Under the pieces are notes generated by a model that was not told the DNA's origin, made no database searches, and saw only the letters and a program-made list of their open reading frames with translations. The position numbers and the translations under genes are program-made. A stretch of DNA of 49,566 nt. Origin: an uncultured Lachnospiraceae bacterium (GTDB taxonomy: Bacteria; Bacillota; Clostridia; Lachnospirales; Lachnospiraceae). The DNA lies in assembly GCA_947571775.1 (NCBI GenBank), contig CANOZK010000016.1, forward strand, positions 1 through 49,566, written 5' to 3'. Positions within the stretch are counted from its first letter, which is position 1; each line of letters opens with the position of its first letter. This document shows, one piece after another, positions 15,986 to 25,802 of the stretch.

Positions 15986-16645
15986 TTAATCCCGCGACAT
16001 CACTACCAGCAGACACCCTTTCTCAAAGGTGATTGCCGCCTCTTCCTCTGCAATCTCATTGCTGACCGTCAGGCCACAGTCCTGGCTGGTCAAACAGTAA
16101 TTTTCCAAAGGATAGACAAACCCTTGCAAAGTCAATCCTTCCACCGGACCGCCCAGGGCAAACAAAGACACATACTTCCCCCATTGGCGCTCCCGGCACA
16201 GCGTGATCGGCTGATCGGCGGCCCAGATATAATTGTGGGCGTCCGCCAGGTAACTGTGAACGCCTATGGAAAGACCATAAGACAACAGTTCCAGATTGGC
16301 AAGCACATGATCCAGACGAGTTCCGGTGCCGCCCAGAATTCCGATCTCCGTCGCTCCCATCTCAACCGCCAGATGAAACGCAGACTGGGTATCCGAGTCG
16401 TCTTTTTGCGGATTAAGCCTGCGCACAAGAATCTCCGGGCGGTTCTGGTATTCCTCCAGCAATCCCTCTGGGGCGCTGTCAAAATCCCCTACAATTCCAT
16501 GCGGAACGATCTGATTTTGATAGCAGAATTCCAGTCCCTTGTCCACCGCTATGATTTTATCATATTTTTGTTCCCGTAAAAATGCAAGGGCAAAATCACC
16601 CTGGATATTGCCCCCGCTAAGTAATACAGCACATATTTTTTTCAT
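15986..16645 (-). CDS. thiN: Thiamine pyrophosphokinase
   Basis: A 219-residue enzyme that transfers pyrophosphate from ATP to thiamine to make thiamine diphosphate. Family motifs are seen in ADKGLEFC-like AVDKGLEF near residue 36, GDFDSAP near 56, the KDDSDTQSA block near 80 and GGTGTRLDHVLANL near 101. The start is ATG 16645 (MKKICAVLLSGG), overlapping the rpe stop as ATGA; a longer frame to 16738 lies wholly inside rpe and is rejected. It is the last gene of the cluster and is followed by the terminator. The rsgA-rpe-thiN order is widespread in Firmicutes. Confidence 0.94.
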   Translation of the reverse strand: MKKICAVLLSGGNIQGDFALAFLREQKYDKIIAVDKGLEFCYQNQIVPHGIVGDFDSAPEGLLEEYQNRPEILVRRLNPQKDDSDTQSAFHLAVEMGATEIGILGGTGTRLDHVLANLELLSYGLSIGVHSYLADAHNYIWAADQPITLCRERQWGKYVSLFALGGPVEGLTLQGFVYPLENYCLTSQDCGLTVSNEIAEEEAAITFEKGCLLVVMSRD

Positions 16646-17313
16646 ATTTTTTCCGTATACCGATTCATGATCCTTCGGGCCTTTTCCACATTTTGAGCCA
16701 AGTCGCCGCAAAACAGATAAGACCCCGCCACAATCCAACTGGCGCCGGCCTCCAGCACAATCGGAAGTGTCTTCTCGTCGATTCCGCCGTCCACCTGGAT
16801 GGGAATATCTGCCCCTTCGTCCTTTAGCATCTGCCTGGCCTGGAGGATTTTCTCTGTGGAATCTTCAATATATTCCTGTCCCCCAAAGCCCGGCTGCACA
16901 GTCATAATCAGCAGCATGTCAATGTTGTGCAGAAGGTAGCTGATTTCGTTCACCGGCGTCGCCGGTTTTACCGAAATCCCTACTCTCATGCCTGCATCCC
17001 GAATCCGGTTTACCGTCCGCTCCAGATCCTCACACGCTTCCGCATGAACCGTGATGGAATCCGCGCCGCACGCTGCGAAATCCTGAATATACCGTTCCGG
17101 TTCCGTAATCATCAGATGCACATCAAAAAACAGATTTGATTCCTTTCGGATGGACTGAATCACTGGCATTCCAAATGAAATGCTGGGCACAAAGTCTCCG
17201 TCCATCACATCAATATGCAGCCATTTCAGCCCTTGCCTCTCCAGCGTCTGGATCTGTTCCCCCAGACGGTTAAAATCCGCAGACAAAATAGACGGGCATA
17301 ACTGATATTCCAT
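16642..17313 (-). CDS. rpe: Ribulose-phosphate 3-epimerase
   Basis: A 223-residue TIM-barrel enzyme of the pentose phosphate pathway, interconverting ribulose-5-phosphate and xylulose-5-phosphate. Active-site and metal motifs are SILSADF near residue 9, HIDVMDGDFVP near 33, DVHLMI near 64, VQPGFGGQ near 139 and the catalytic Asp in QVDGGID near 173, followed by the phosphate site VAGSYLF. It is full length. It overlaps thiN by 4 nt and follows rsgA by 4 bp. Confidence 0.97.
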   Translation of the reverse strand: MEYQLCPSILSADFNRLGEQIQTLERQGLKWLHIDVMDGDFVPSISFGMPVIQSIRKESNLFFDVHLMITEPERYIQDFAACGADSITVHAEACEDLERTVNRIRDAGMRVGISVKPATPVNEISYLLHNIDMLLIMTVQPGFGGQEYIEDSTEKILQARQMLKDEGADIPIQVDGGIDEKTLPIVLEAGASWIVAGSYLFCGDLAQNVEKARRIMNRYTEKI

Positions 17314-17317
17314 GAAT

Positions 17318-18196
17318 TTAATATCTCCTTTTATTTTTTAACTCGGTAAATAGATTGCAATAATTCTCATACCTAGAAGGGTGAATGCGCCCTTCCTCCA
17401 AAACCTGCCGCACCATACAGCCTGGTTCCGAAATGTGAACGCACCCCTGAAACCGGCATTGTCCCTCGTATGGCGCAAATTCTGGAAAAAAGCACTTCAA
17501 ATCTTCTTTTTCTATGGCATCCAGATACAGGCTGCTAAAGCCAGGGGTGTCCATCAGGTAAGTCTCCTCCCTCACGGGAATGAGCTGGGAATGGCGGGTG
17601 GTGTGCCTGCCTTTTTTCAGCTTTTTGCTCACCGTCCCCGTTTCCATCTGTATTTCTTTCTGTAAAAGATTCGCCAGAGAAGATTTTCCCACACCGGAAG
17701 GGCCTGCTGCTACCGTAGTTTTCCCTTCCAGCAGTTGATTCAGCGCGTCCGCCCCTTCTCCGGTTCGGGTGCTGGTAAAAATCATGGGGCAGCCGCAGCC
17801 AGCATAAATCTCCCGCACAGCGTCCATCTCTTCTGGTTGTGCCAAATCCTTCTTGTTAAAACAGAGACAGACGGGAACCTGTGCTTTTCGCATCATCACC
17901 AGGAAGCGATCCAAAAGCATATAATTGGGCTTCGGATCGTCCAGGGAAAAAATCAGCATCGCCTGATCCACATTTGCCACAGCAGGCCGTATCAACTGAT
18001 TCCTGCGGGGCAGGATTTCCTGGATATTTCCCTCTTGGTCTTCTTCGTCCAAAATGCAGATCTGAACTTCGTCTCCTACCAACGGCTTTCTATTCTCTTT
18101 TCTGAAAATTCCTTTTGCTTTACATTCATACAGGCCCTTTTGCGGAATGTGTACATAGTAGAATCCCGCAACGCCTTTGATGATTCTGCCCTGCAT
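17318..18196 (-). CDS. rsgA: Ribosome small-subunit GTPase RsgA
   Basis: A 292-residue circularly permuted GTPase that helps late 30S maturation. The order of motifs shows the permutation: G4 NKKD near residue 116 comes before G1 GPSGVGKSS near 164 and G3 DTPGFSS near 214. An N-terminal OB fold and a C-terminal zinc module with CRFQGC, H and C residues flank them. It overlaps the prkC stop by one base (TGATG). Linkage to the PASTA kinase and phosphatase is conserved; in other Firmicutes RsgA is a kinase substrate. Confidence 0.96.
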   Translation of the reverse strand: MQGRIIKGVAGFYYVHIPQKGLYECKAKGIFRKENRKPLVGDEVQICILDEEDQEGNIQEILPRRNQLIRPAVANVDQAMLIFSLDDPKPNYMLLDRFLVMMRKAQVPVCLCFNKKDLAQPEEMDAVREIYAGCGCPMIFTSTRTGEGADALNQLLEGKTTVAAGPSGVGKSSLANLLQKEIQMETGTVSKKLKKGRHTTRHSQLIPVREETYLMDTPGFSSLYLDAIEKEDLKCFFPEFAPYEGQCRFQGCVHISEPGCMVRQVLEEGRIHPSRYENYCNLFTELKNKRRY

Positions 18197-20352
18197 CAGT
18201 CTACCTTCTGGAAAGCGATGGGATAATGCCCCAGCTCTACATAGTCGCTTCCGATCAGCTCATACAGATACAGCGTTCCCTCGCCAACTCCCGGCTCTCC
18301 GGTAATGTCTAACTGATACGGAAAATCTACGGTTTTTCCTTCCATAATCGTATCTACCTTTGGAGAACTGTTTACTTCCTGAACCAGTTCCATTTTTACC
18401 ATTCCTCCGGTATAAGTAGCTGGAGTATCTAAGGTCTGCGTACATTTCCAGGTGCCGGACGCATCTGTGCTTCCGCCCTCTGGTGTCGGCGTCGCTGTGG
18501 CGTCTGGATCCGGAGAAGCTTCCGCTTCCGGCGACTCTTCCGGTGTGGATTCGGGTCCGGTGCTCACCGTAATGGTGATGCTGGATCCTTTTTCTGCATA
18601 AACGCCTTCCGCAATACTCTGCGACATAACCTGCCCTTCTGGGGTTGTATCGCTGGAAGCAGATTCTACCAGCACATTGAAGGCCGCTAAAGCCGCTTTT
18701 GCCGCCGTCTCATCCATTCCAATCACATTCGGTACCATGGCATCCTCATACTCATTTCCCATACTCACTTCCAAGGTTACCATTTCACCAGAAGTACTCT
18801 GTGTCCCGGCTGCCGGAGTCATACTCATGACCGTCCCGATCTCATAATCGTAACTGTAAGACTTGGTGGTGCTCACCGTAAAGCCCATCTCTTTGAGCGT
18901 CCGCTCTGCCGTTTCCTGGGTCTCCCCAACTACATCCGGCAAGGTCAGCACTGCGCTGCCGCTGCTAAGTTTGTATTTGATAGTTGTATATTTCTGGACT
19001 TCGGTTCCCGGCTCAATCTCCTGAGAGGAAATCAGTCCCTTGGCATATGTGTCCGAAGTTTCTTCCTCTGTATACTGCAGCCCCAGATACAGCTCTTTTA
19101 CAATCTGCGTAGCCTCTTCCTCGGTCTTTCCCGTCAGATCTGGCACCTCTACCATATCTCCTTCCGGGTTTTCCGTTTCTTTTGCCGTCTTATCGTCGGA
19201 ATCGCCGCTGCCAGGGCCGAAGCTGAACAGCCCTGCCGCATTGCCGATAAACACAATCAGAACGCCGATAATCAAAGCCCCGATGATAAATCCGCCAATG
19301 GTCATCGCCTTTTCCAGCCTGTGGTTTAGCCCGCCGCCGGAATCTTCATCGTCGTCATCGATCAGCTCTTCGTCGTCGAAATCCTCTGTGGAATCATAAT
19401 AATCCTCCTCCGCCGGCAGAGGGGGCACTTCTTTTACTGTATTGGTTTTGCGAATCGCGTCAATATCCTCCCCCTGAAAAACCACGGTTTTTCCGTCTGT
19501 ATTCAGAGGCACCAATTTTACAAAATCCCCCTGCGGATCGATCAAAGAGTGTTTCAGATCCGCGATCACCTCTTCCATATTGGGATACCGACGATCCACG
19601 CTTTTTTGCGTACACTTAAAAATAATCTGTTCCAAGCTAAAAGGCAGATCCGGCGTATAATCGCTGGGCGGCTCCATCTCTTCTTGCAAATGCTTGATTG
19701 CAATGGATACAGTGGTATCGCCCTCAAAAGGCACAACGCCCGTCACCATCTCATACATGGTGATTCCCAGGGAATAGATATCGCTTTTCTCATCGCTGTA
19801 CCCTCCGCGCACCTGCTCCGGCGAACTGTAATGCACAGAGCCCATGGCATTGGAGCTGATGGTATTGGAGGACGCAGCCCTGGCGATCCCGAAATCCGTT
19901 ACCTTCACCTTTCCGTCTGTCGAAATAATAATGTTCTGAGGTTTAACATCCCGGTGAACGACCCCATGGTTGTGGGCAGCTTCTAGCCCCATGGAAACCT
20001 GGATTGCGATGCTGGTAGCTTCCTTTACGCTCAGTTTGCCTTTTTTGGAAATATATTCTTTCAGGGTAATCCCTTCTACTAGTTCCATTACGATATAATG
20101 GACTCCCTGATCTTCTCCTACGTCAAATACATTTACTACATTGGGATGAGTCAGGCCTGCCGCAGACTGAGCCTCTGTTTTGAATTTCTTGATAAAATTC
20201 GTATCTTCCCGAAATTCCTGTTTCAGAACCTTCATCGCCACAAAGCGGTTCAGCTTATGATCTTTTGCTTTGTAGACATCCGCCATGCCGCCTGTGCCGA
20301 CTTTGCCCACGACCTCATAACGCTCCCCTACAATCATTCCTTCTTTTATCAT
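18196..20352 (-). CDS. prkC: Ser/Thr protein kinase with PASTA repeats
   Basis: A 718-residue membrane kinase. The N-terminal Hanks-type domain (about 10-270) shows GTGGMADVYKA, the ATP lysine in AMKVLK, the catalytic loop HRDVKPQNI and DFGIARA. An acidic linker leads to one membrane helix (about 351-375). Three PASTA repeats follow (roughly 400-465, 470-535 and 540-603), then a Pro/Glu/Ser/Thr-rich stretch and a C-terminal beta-rich module of about 75 residues. PASTA domains bind muropeptides and cell-wall precursors, so the kinase reports on cell-wall state. It overlaps the phosphatase gene by 4 nt, the usual antagonist pairing. Confidence 0.96.
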   Translation of the reverse strand: MIKEGMIVGERYEVVGKVGTGGMADVYKAKDHKLNRFVAMKVLKQEFREDTNFIKKFKTEAQSAAGLTHPNVVNVFDVGEDQGVHYIVMELVEGITLKEYISKKGKLSVKEATSIAIQVSMGLEAAHNHGVVHRDVKPQNIIISTDGKVKVTDFGIARAASSNTISSNAMGSVHYSSPEQVRGGYSDEKSDIYSLGITMYEMVTGVVPFEGDTTVSIAIKHLQEEMEPPSDYTPDLPFSLEQIIFKCTQKSVDRRYPNMEEVIADLKHSLIDPQGDFVKLVPLNTDGKTVVFQGEDIDAIRKTNTVKEVPPLPAEEDYYDSTEDFDDEELIDDDDEDSGGGLNHRLEKAMTIGGFIIGALIIGVLIVFIGNAAGLFSFGPGSGDSDDKTAKETENPEGDMVEVPDLTGKTEEEATQIVKELYLGLQYTEEETSDTYAKGLISSQEIEPGTEVQKYTTIKYKLSSGSAVLTLPDVVGETQETAERTLKEMGFTVSTTKSYSYDYEIGTVMSMTPAAGTQSTSGEMVTLEVSMGNEYEDAMVPNVIGMDETAAKAALAAFNVLVESASSDTTPEGQVMSQSIAEGVYAEKGSSITITVSTGPESTPEESPEAEASPDPDATATPTPEGGSTDASGTWKCTQTLDTPATYTGGMVKMELVQEVNSSPKVDTIMEGKTVDFPYQLDITGEPGVGEGTLYLYELIGSDYVELGHYPIAFQKVD

Positions 20353-21095
20353 TCTTCCACCTCTTTGGTAAATGGTTCTATTAGCACAACTGCAATATTA
20401 TCCTTGCCGCCGTTAGCGTTGGCCAGGCGAATCAAAGCTTTTCCCTTTTCCTTTAAACTGCCCGGTTGTTCCAACAGTTTCGCAATCTCCTCATTGGTGA
20501 CCATATTGCTCAATCCATCCGAGCACATCAGTATCATGGCATCCGGCTGAATCTCAAAATCAAAGAAATCCACATCCACAGACGGAGCGACGCCCAGTGC
20601 TCTGGTAATGATATTTTTATCCGGATGATTCAAAGCTTCTTCTTCTCGTAGTTCTCCCATTCGAACCATTTCCTGTACAAGAGAATGGTCTTTCGTAATT
20701 TGTCGGATTCCCTGATGAATCAGGTAGAGGCGGCTATCGCCCACATTTGCCACATACGCAGAGCTCCCAACGATTGTGGCAGCCACGATTGTCGTCCCCA
20801 TCCCTTTTCTGTCCGCCGATTTCGCCGCTTCCTCCAAAATCTGCAGGTTTGCGGATTCAATGCCGTGGCGCATGACTTTTACAGGATTGTAATTGGCATC
20901 CTCCCTAACCGTATCTACTAAAACATGGACTGCACAGGATGAAGCAAAGTCTCCCGCATTATGTCCGCCCATCCCGTCTGCCACCACAAATAAGTTGGGC
21001 AAGTTCCCCACGGTATCTGTGGAGGCATACACATAATCCTGATTCACCTGCCTTCGCTGTCCGATGTCCGTACCCGAGTACACTCTCATCGTCAT
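20349..21095 (-). CDS. prpC: PP2C-family Ser/Thr phosphatase (PrpC/Stp)
   Basis: A 248-residue metal-dependent phosphatase that reverses PrkC phosphorylation. Metal-binding and fold motifs are all in place: GQRRQVNQD near residue 13, VVADGMGGHNAGD near 37, NVGDSRLYL near 117 and LMCSDGLSN near 190, with GGKDNI near the C-terminus. There is no membrane segment. The ATG overlaps the rlmN stop and its own stop overlaps prkC, so all three genes are coupled. Confidence 0.96.
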   Translation of the reverse strand: MTMRVYSGTDIGQRRQVNQDYVYASTDTVGNLPNLFVVADGMGGHNAGDFASSCAVHVLVDTVREDANYNPVKVMRHGIESANLQILEEAAKSADRKGMGTTIVAATIVGSSAYVANVGDSRLYLIHQGIRQITKDHSLVQEMVRMGELREEEALNHPDKNIITRALGVAPSVDVDFFDFEIQPDAMILMCSDGLSNMVTNEEIAKLLEQPGSLKEKGKALIRLANANGGKDNIAVVLIEPFTKEVEE

Positions 21096-22180
21096 TTCTC
21101 TCTTTCCGTTATTTCCGTTACTCTGCCGCCAAAGGGCATCTCCTCTTTCGGGGCCATATGGCGCCGCCGAAGCTGCCCGCAGGCGCCATCAATATCACGG
21201 CCCATTTCCCTTCTAATAGTAACATTAATTCCATATTTTTCAAGTTTATTTTTAAAATTGCCTGCAACTTTCTGGTCAGGCTGCCGGAAACTGCGTTCTT
21301 TCACAGGATTCACGGGAATCAGATTCAGATGGCAGTTGCGTCCGCGCAAAAGCTGGGCAAGCTGCCGCACATCCTCCTGGGTATCGTTTACGCCGCCGAC
21401 CAGGCTGTATTCATAGGTCATCCGTCTTTTGGTATTCTGAAAATAAAAATCGCAGGCTTTCATCACTTCATCTAGGCTGTACTTTTTGGCTATGGGCATC
21501 AGCTCCTGCCTTTTCTCGTCCGTCGCCCCATGCAAAGAAAGCGCCAGCGTAATCTGAAGTTTTTCCCTGGCCAGATCATAAATCCGCGGTACGATCCCGC
21601 AGGTAGATACCGTGAGATTTCGCTGGCTGATCTGCATTCCCTGCTCGTGGCTGATCAGCCGGATAAACCGCAGCAGATTGCTGTAATTATCCAGAGGCTC
21701 CCCGGTTCCCATAACCACCACATGAGACACCCGTGTTCCCACATCGCGCCTTATAGCGTAGACCTGCTCTAGCATCTCCTGGGCCGTCAGATCCCGCACG
21801 AGTCCGCCGATGGCAGAGGCACAGAAACGGCAGCCCATCCGGCACCCGGCCTGGGAAGAAATGCACACAGAATCCCCATGGCGGTAATGCATCCACACAC
21901 TTTCCACCATCTGCCCATCTGGCAATACAAACAGATATTTTCTGGTTCCGTCCAAAGCGGATACTTGGAGATCTGCCGGTTTCAGACGCAGAAGCGGATA
22001 TTCCTGTTCGAGCTGGCTGCGCATGGCCTTGGGCAGATTCGTCATCTGCTGATAGCTGTCCGCCTGTCTCTTGTGCAGCCACTCAAACAACTGCTTTCCC
22101 TGAAAATCCTTTCCCCCCAGTTTTCGGACAAGCTCTGTTACTTCCTCTGGATAAAGAGATTGGATATCCTGCTCCGTCAT
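21092..22180 (-). CDS. rlmN: 23S rRNA (A2503-C2)/tRNA methyltransferase RlmN
   Basis: A 362-residue radical-SAM enzyme that methylates C2 of A2503 in 23S rRNA and A37 of some tRNAs. The iron-sulfur cluster cysteines are Cys113, Cys117 and Cys120 in GCRMGCRFC. GTGEPL, the SAM-binding GGE-like motif, follows near 157. A cysteine in DGACGQLRR near the C-terminus matches the methyl-carrying cysteine of the family. It overlaps rsmB and prpC by 4 nt each. It is the housekeeping RlmN rather than Cfr by its context and PLDNYSN block, though context carries most of that decision. Confidence 0.95.
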   Translation of the reverse strand: MTEQDIQSLYPEEVTELVRKLGGKDFQGKQLFEWLHKRQADSYQQMTNLPKAMRSQLEQEYPLLRLKPADLQVSALDGTRKYLFVLPDGQMVESVWMHYRHGDSVCISSQAGCRMGCRFCASAIGGLVRDLTAQEMLEQVYAIRRDVGTRVSHVVVMGTGEPLDNYSNLLRFIRLISHEQGMQISQRNLTVSTCGIVPRIYDLAREKLQITLALSLHGATDEKRQELMPIAKKYSLDEVMKACDFYFQNTKRRMTYEYSLVGGVNDTQEDVRQLAQLLRGRNCHLNLIPVNPVKERSFRQPDQKVAGNFKNKLEKYGINVTIRREMGRDIDGACGQLRRRHMAPKEEMPFGGRVTEITEREK

Positions 22181-23532
22181 GTGCTCACCCTTTTAAACCT
22201 TGCCATAAAAAATCCATCTGTGTGATGTACGCCGGGCAATAGCTGGAGATAACCTTTCGCTGTGGTCATACAATGCAGCGACCTGGGCAGATATGGATTG
22301 AGACTTTCTGCCTCTAAGGGAAAATTATCCAGTAACCACTGGACGTTGTCCTGGTTCTCTTCCCTGGCAATGGTGCATGTGCTGTAAATCAATACGCCTC
22401 CGGGCTTTATGTAATCCACAGCCATCGACAAAATTTTGCGCTGCAAGATAATTACTTCCTGCTGCTTCTGGGCCGTCATTTTGTATTTGATATCCGGCTT
22501 TTTCCCAATCACTCCATAACCGGAACAGGGAACATCCGCCAGCACAATATCCGCCTTGAACACAGAATCTGGATCAAAGACTGTGGCATCCTGGCACCGC
22601 GCCTGAATGTTAATGGCCTCGGATCGGACAATATTTTCCTGAATGGCCTGTACCTTATGAGGCGTCACATCCCTGGCGTCCACCATTCCAAAATCCCCCA
22701 TCCGGTCTGCCATATGCAGGGCTTTTCCTCCAGGGGCTGCGCACAAATCGATCACATAATCCCCTCTTTTTGGCTGGGCAATCTCCGTCACCAACATGGA
22801 GCTGACGTCCTGCACATAAATTTTTCCGCTCCAGAAGGCATCCAGCATCATAACGTGATCATACCCGGAGATATAAAACGCATAGTCCAGATAGGGAGCC
22901 TTCTCGACTTTTACCCGCTGTTTTCTCAAGCTCTCCAGAATTTTTTCCTGGGCATTATGATTCTGTACGCAGCGAATGGTCGTCGGCGATTCTCTCAGAA
23001 AGCTTTTGAGCATTTCGCGGGTAATGTCCCCACCATATGCTTCCACCCATTTTTTTACCAAATACTCCGGCATGGAATACTGGGCGCTCAGATAGGCAAC
23101 GGGATCGGACTTGGGCGGATACTTCACTTCGCCTGCCTGACGGGCAATGGTACGCAGCACGCCGTTTACGAAGGCCTTCAGATTATAAAACCCTTTCTTC
23201 TGCGCAAGCTTCACAGCCTCATTGCAGGCCGCAGAATCTGGAACGCTGTCCATATACAGAAACTGATAGACGGCGCTTCTTAGAATCTCACGAATCACAG
23301 GCTTCATGTCTGTCGTTCTGATTTTGGAAAAATAATTGATAATGTAATCAATCTGGATGGCATATTCTACCGTTCCTTCACAGACTCTGGTAATAAACGC
23401 CCTGTCCTGCTTTGGCAGAAACTGGTATTTTTTTAATGCATTGCCGATTGCAGTGTGACAATACACCCCTTCCTCATTAATCTCCAACAACAATTCTAGT
23501 ATAATCTCTCTTGCATTATACCCTTTACTCAC
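22177..23532 (-). CDS. rsmB: 16S rRNA (C967-C5)-methyltransferase RsmB
   Basis: A 451-residue enzyme with an N-terminal NusB-like RNA-binding domain (about 1-140) and a SAM-dependent methyltransferase domain. The SAM site is DLCAAPGGKALHMA near residue 265. The catalytic cysteines are those in DVPCSGYG near 341 and in YSTCT near 396. It is full length, overlaps rlmN by 4 nt and the upstream metallopeptidase by 8 nt. It contributes to 30S maturation, like rsgA farther down the cluster. Confidence 0.95.
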   Translation of the reverse strand: MSKGYNAREIILELLLEINEEGVYCHTAIGNALKKYQFLPKQDRAFITRVCEGTVEYAIQIDYIINYFSKIRTTDMKPVIREILRSAVYQFLYMDSVPDSAACNEAVKLAQKKGFYNLKAFVNGVLRTIARQAGEVKYPPKSDPVAYLSAQYSMPEYLVKKWVEAYGGDITREMLKSFLRESPTTIRCVQNHNAQEKILESLRKQRVKVEKAPYLDYAFYISGYDHVMMLDAFWSGKIYVQDVSSMLVTEIAQPKRGDYVIDLCAAPGGKALHMADRMGDFGMVDARDVTPHKVQAIQENIVRSEAINIQARCQDATVFDPDSVFKADIVLADVPCSGYGVIGKKPDIKYKMTAQKQQEVIILQRKILSMAVDYIKPGGVLIYSTCTIAREENQDNVQWLLDNFPLEAESLNPYLPRSLHCMTTAKGYLQLLPGVHHTDGFFMARFKRVST

Positions 23533-24232
23533 GATTTCTCCCTCCGGCTAAAATCAACAAACGAAGCAGCTGCAAAATCGAAGCCGCCAAAGCAGCCACG
23601 TACGTCAAAGCTGCGGCTTTCAGCACCTTTCGCGCCCCGGATACCTCCTGCTGCGCCAAAATTCCATCTTCCGTAAGCAGGCGCAAAGCCCTGGCCGATG
23701 CGTCCAGCTCCACAGGCAGCGTGACAAGCTGGAACAGGACGGCGCCCAAAAACAGTATAATCCCCAGATACAACAGAGGACGGATGGAGGTCAGCAATCC
23801 AACCAGGAAAATCGGCCAGGAAAGCCCTGAGCCAAAATTTGCAATGGGTACAATGGCGCTCCTCCACCGAAGCGGGGCATACTGGGTATGATGCTGTACC
23901 GCATGGCCGCACTCATGGGCGGCCACACCGACCGCCGCCAGCGAGGTCTGGTTATAGACCGCCTCAGACAGACGAACCGTCCGGGTTCTGGGATCATAGT
24001 GATCCGTCAGTTGTCCAGAGACGGGACATACCTGCACATCGGAGAGCCCTGCCATCGATAAAATTCTCTGGGCTGTCTGCGCTCCTGTCATGCGGGACGC
24101 ACTGGGTATCCTGCAATATACAGAAAACGTCCGTTTTAATTTTGCAGAAGCAATCATCGAAAGCGCCATTCCTGCAAGCAGTAAAAGAACCGTCCAGTCC
24201 AGTCCGTAAAATCCATATCCATAATGCCCCAT
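23525..24232 (-). CDS. Membrane zinc metallopeptidase, YugP family
   Basis: About 235 residues. The zinc-binding HECGH motif with a following VQHH lies near residue 119. Hydrophobic segments occur at the N-terminus (about 9-30) and in pairs around 140-175 and near the C-terminus, giving a membrane-bound protease. The start is ATG 24232 (MGHYGYGF), because GGAGGTAAGA lies directly upstream; the ATG 12 bases earlier would sit on that site. Its place between fmt and rsmB is conserved in Clostridia. Its physiological target is not known. Confidence 0.88.
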   Translation of the reverse strand: MGHYGYGFYGLDWTVLLLLAGMALSMIASAKLKRTFSVYCRIPSASRMTGAQTAQRILSMAGLSDVQVCPVSGQLTDHYDPRTRTVRLSEAVYNQTSLAAVGVAAHECGHAVQHHTQYAPLRWRSAIVPIANFGSGLSWPIFLVGLLTSIRPLLYLGIILFLGAVLFQLVTLPVELDASARALRLLTEDGILAQQEVSGARKVLKAAALTYVAALAASILQLLRLLILAGGRNRE

Positions 24233-24336
24233 TCTTACCTCCATTTCTGCCGCAGAATCGCGGCACTACAACTCTTTTCACAGAACATTATCGTGAACCG
24301 TTCAGATAAATAACAAAGCTATCCAAATGGTTACCA

Positions 24337-25284
24337 TTATCCCAGAATATCCCCGGCTTCGATTCGGCAGCCCCGCAGAAAATCCGCCGCCTGCATCCGT
24401 TTCTTCCCTTCGAGCTGCAATTCCTCTATCCGCAGGCAGTCCTGACAGCATTTTACGTAAATGCCCTCTGCATTAGCGTCCACCACCTGTCCGGGAACCG
24501 CCTCTTTGCAGCTTTCCCAAGCGTTCTGACTGCACACACGAACTTTAAAAATTTTCAGAGTTTTTCCCTTAAAATGCGTAAACGTGCCCGGCCAGGGATC
24601 CAATCCCCTGGTCAGCCGTTCAATCTCCTTGGCGTCTTTTTGCCAGTCTATACAGCCCATACTCTTTTGGATCATCGCCGCATAAGGCGTAGGGCTGTCC
24701 GCAGGCTGAGATTCTGCGGTAAGCTTCCCTTTTTCCAGTTCTCCCAGCGTTTCCGCCAGAAGCCTCGCCCCCAGAGCGCTTAATTTCCCAAACAGGCTGC
24801 CTCCCGTTTCATCCGGCTCCAAAGGAACAGACTCCTTGGCCAGCATATCCCCCGTATCGAGCCCTTCGTCCATGCGCATCACCGTGACCCCGGACTCTTT
24901 TTCCCCGCAGAGCACCGCCCATTGGACAGGCGCGGCTCCCCGGTATTTTGGCAGCAACGAAGCGTGAACATTCAGGCATCCGTGCGGTGGAATCTCCAAA
25001 ATCTCCTTAGAAATCAATTGTCCAAACGCCACGACAACGATTGCCTCCGGCTGTAATCGCCTCAGCGTTTCCACAAATTCAGGGGCCTTGATGCTTTTTG
25101 GCTGATAGACTGTAAGCCCCAGCTCCTGGGCAGCCGCCTTCACCGGCGTCGGCTGAAGAGTCTTTCCGCGTCCTTTCGGCCTGTCTGGCTGCGTCACGAC
25201 CCCCGCCACTTCATGGCCGGCTTTTACAATCTCTTGCAGTGTCCCCACTGCAAAGTCCGGGGTTCCCATAAAAACAAGCTTCAT
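24337..25284 (-). CDS. fmt: Methionyl-tRNA formyltransferase
   Basis: A 315-residue enzyme that formylates initiator Met-tRNA using 10-formyl-tetrahydrofolate. The N-terminal Rossmann part begins MKLVFMGTPDFA. The catalytic Asn/His region NVHASLLPKYRGAAPVQ lies near residue 107, and the Asp in DEGLDTGDML near 140. A C-terminal OB-like domain follows from about 205. It is coupled in function to def, encoded just upstream, which later removes the formyl group. 104 bp separate it from the metallopeptidase gene; a small GC hairpin (TGCCGC/GCGGCA) lies in that gap. Confidence 0.97.
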   Translation of the reverse strand: MKLVFMGTPDFAVGTLQEIVKAGHEVAGVVTQPDRPKGRGKTLQPTPVKAAAQELGLTVYQPKSIKAPEFVETLRRLQPEAIVVVAFGQLISKEILEIPPHGCLNVHASLLPKYRGAAPVQWAVLCGEKESGVTVMRMDEGLDTGDMLAKESVPLEPDETGGSLFGKLSALGARLLAETLGELEKGKLTAESQPADSPTPYAAMIQKSMGCIDWQKDAKEIERLTRGLDPWPGTFTHFKGKTLKIFKVRVCSQNAWESCKEAVPGQVVDANAEGIYVKCCQDCLRIEELQLEGKKRMQAADFLRGCRIEAGDILG

Positions 25285-25317
25285 ACCATACCTCCCTGAT
25301 ACAATTCCACGACAAAA

Positions 25318-25788
25318 TTATTCATCCTCATATTCGATGGGATGCAGGCCGCCCTTGACTAAGGATGTATACATAACACCGTCTAAATGGTCAATCTCGT
25401 GACAAAATGCCCGTGCCAGCAGCTCCGTACCCTCTGCCTCAAACGCTTGCATATCTTCGTTAAGAGCCGTTACTTTCACATAATTGGGCCTGGTCACCTC
25501 TCCAGCCATTCCCGGCACACTCAAACATCCTTCATCTCCGGTCTGTTCCCCGTCGGTTTCCAAAATCTGCGGGTTGATCAGTACAATCGGGCCGTCGCCC
25601 ACATCAATCACAACAATCCTTTTTAATATACCCACCTGCGGCGCAGCTAATCCCACTCCATTTAATTCATACATAGTATCCAGCATGTCCTCAATCAATT
25701 CATGGATTTTATCTGTCATTTTTTCCACCGGCCGGCATTTCTTTGCCAGCACCGGATCGCCTTCCAAACGGATTTTTCTAATCGCCAT
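25318..25788 (-). CDS. def: Peptide deformylase
   Basis: A 156-residue metalloenzyme that removes the N-formyl group from new proteins. The three family motifs are [10 protein letters not shown] near residue 44, EGCLSVPG (metal cysteine) near 90 and HEIDHLDG (two metal histidines and the catalytic Glu) near 132. The short length and simple C-terminus fit the class common in Clostridia. It lies 33 bp before fmt and 14 bp after priA. Confidence 0.97.
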   Translation of the reverse strand: MAIRKIRLEGDPVLAKKCRPVEKMTDKIHELIEDMLDTMYELNGVGLAAPQVGILKRIVVIDVGDGPIVLINPQILETDGEQTGDEGCLSVPGMAGEVTRPNYVKVTALNEDMQAFEAEGTELLARAFCHEIDHLDGVMYTSLVKGGLHPIEYEDE

Positions 25789-25802
25789 TTTTTTACACTC
25801 CT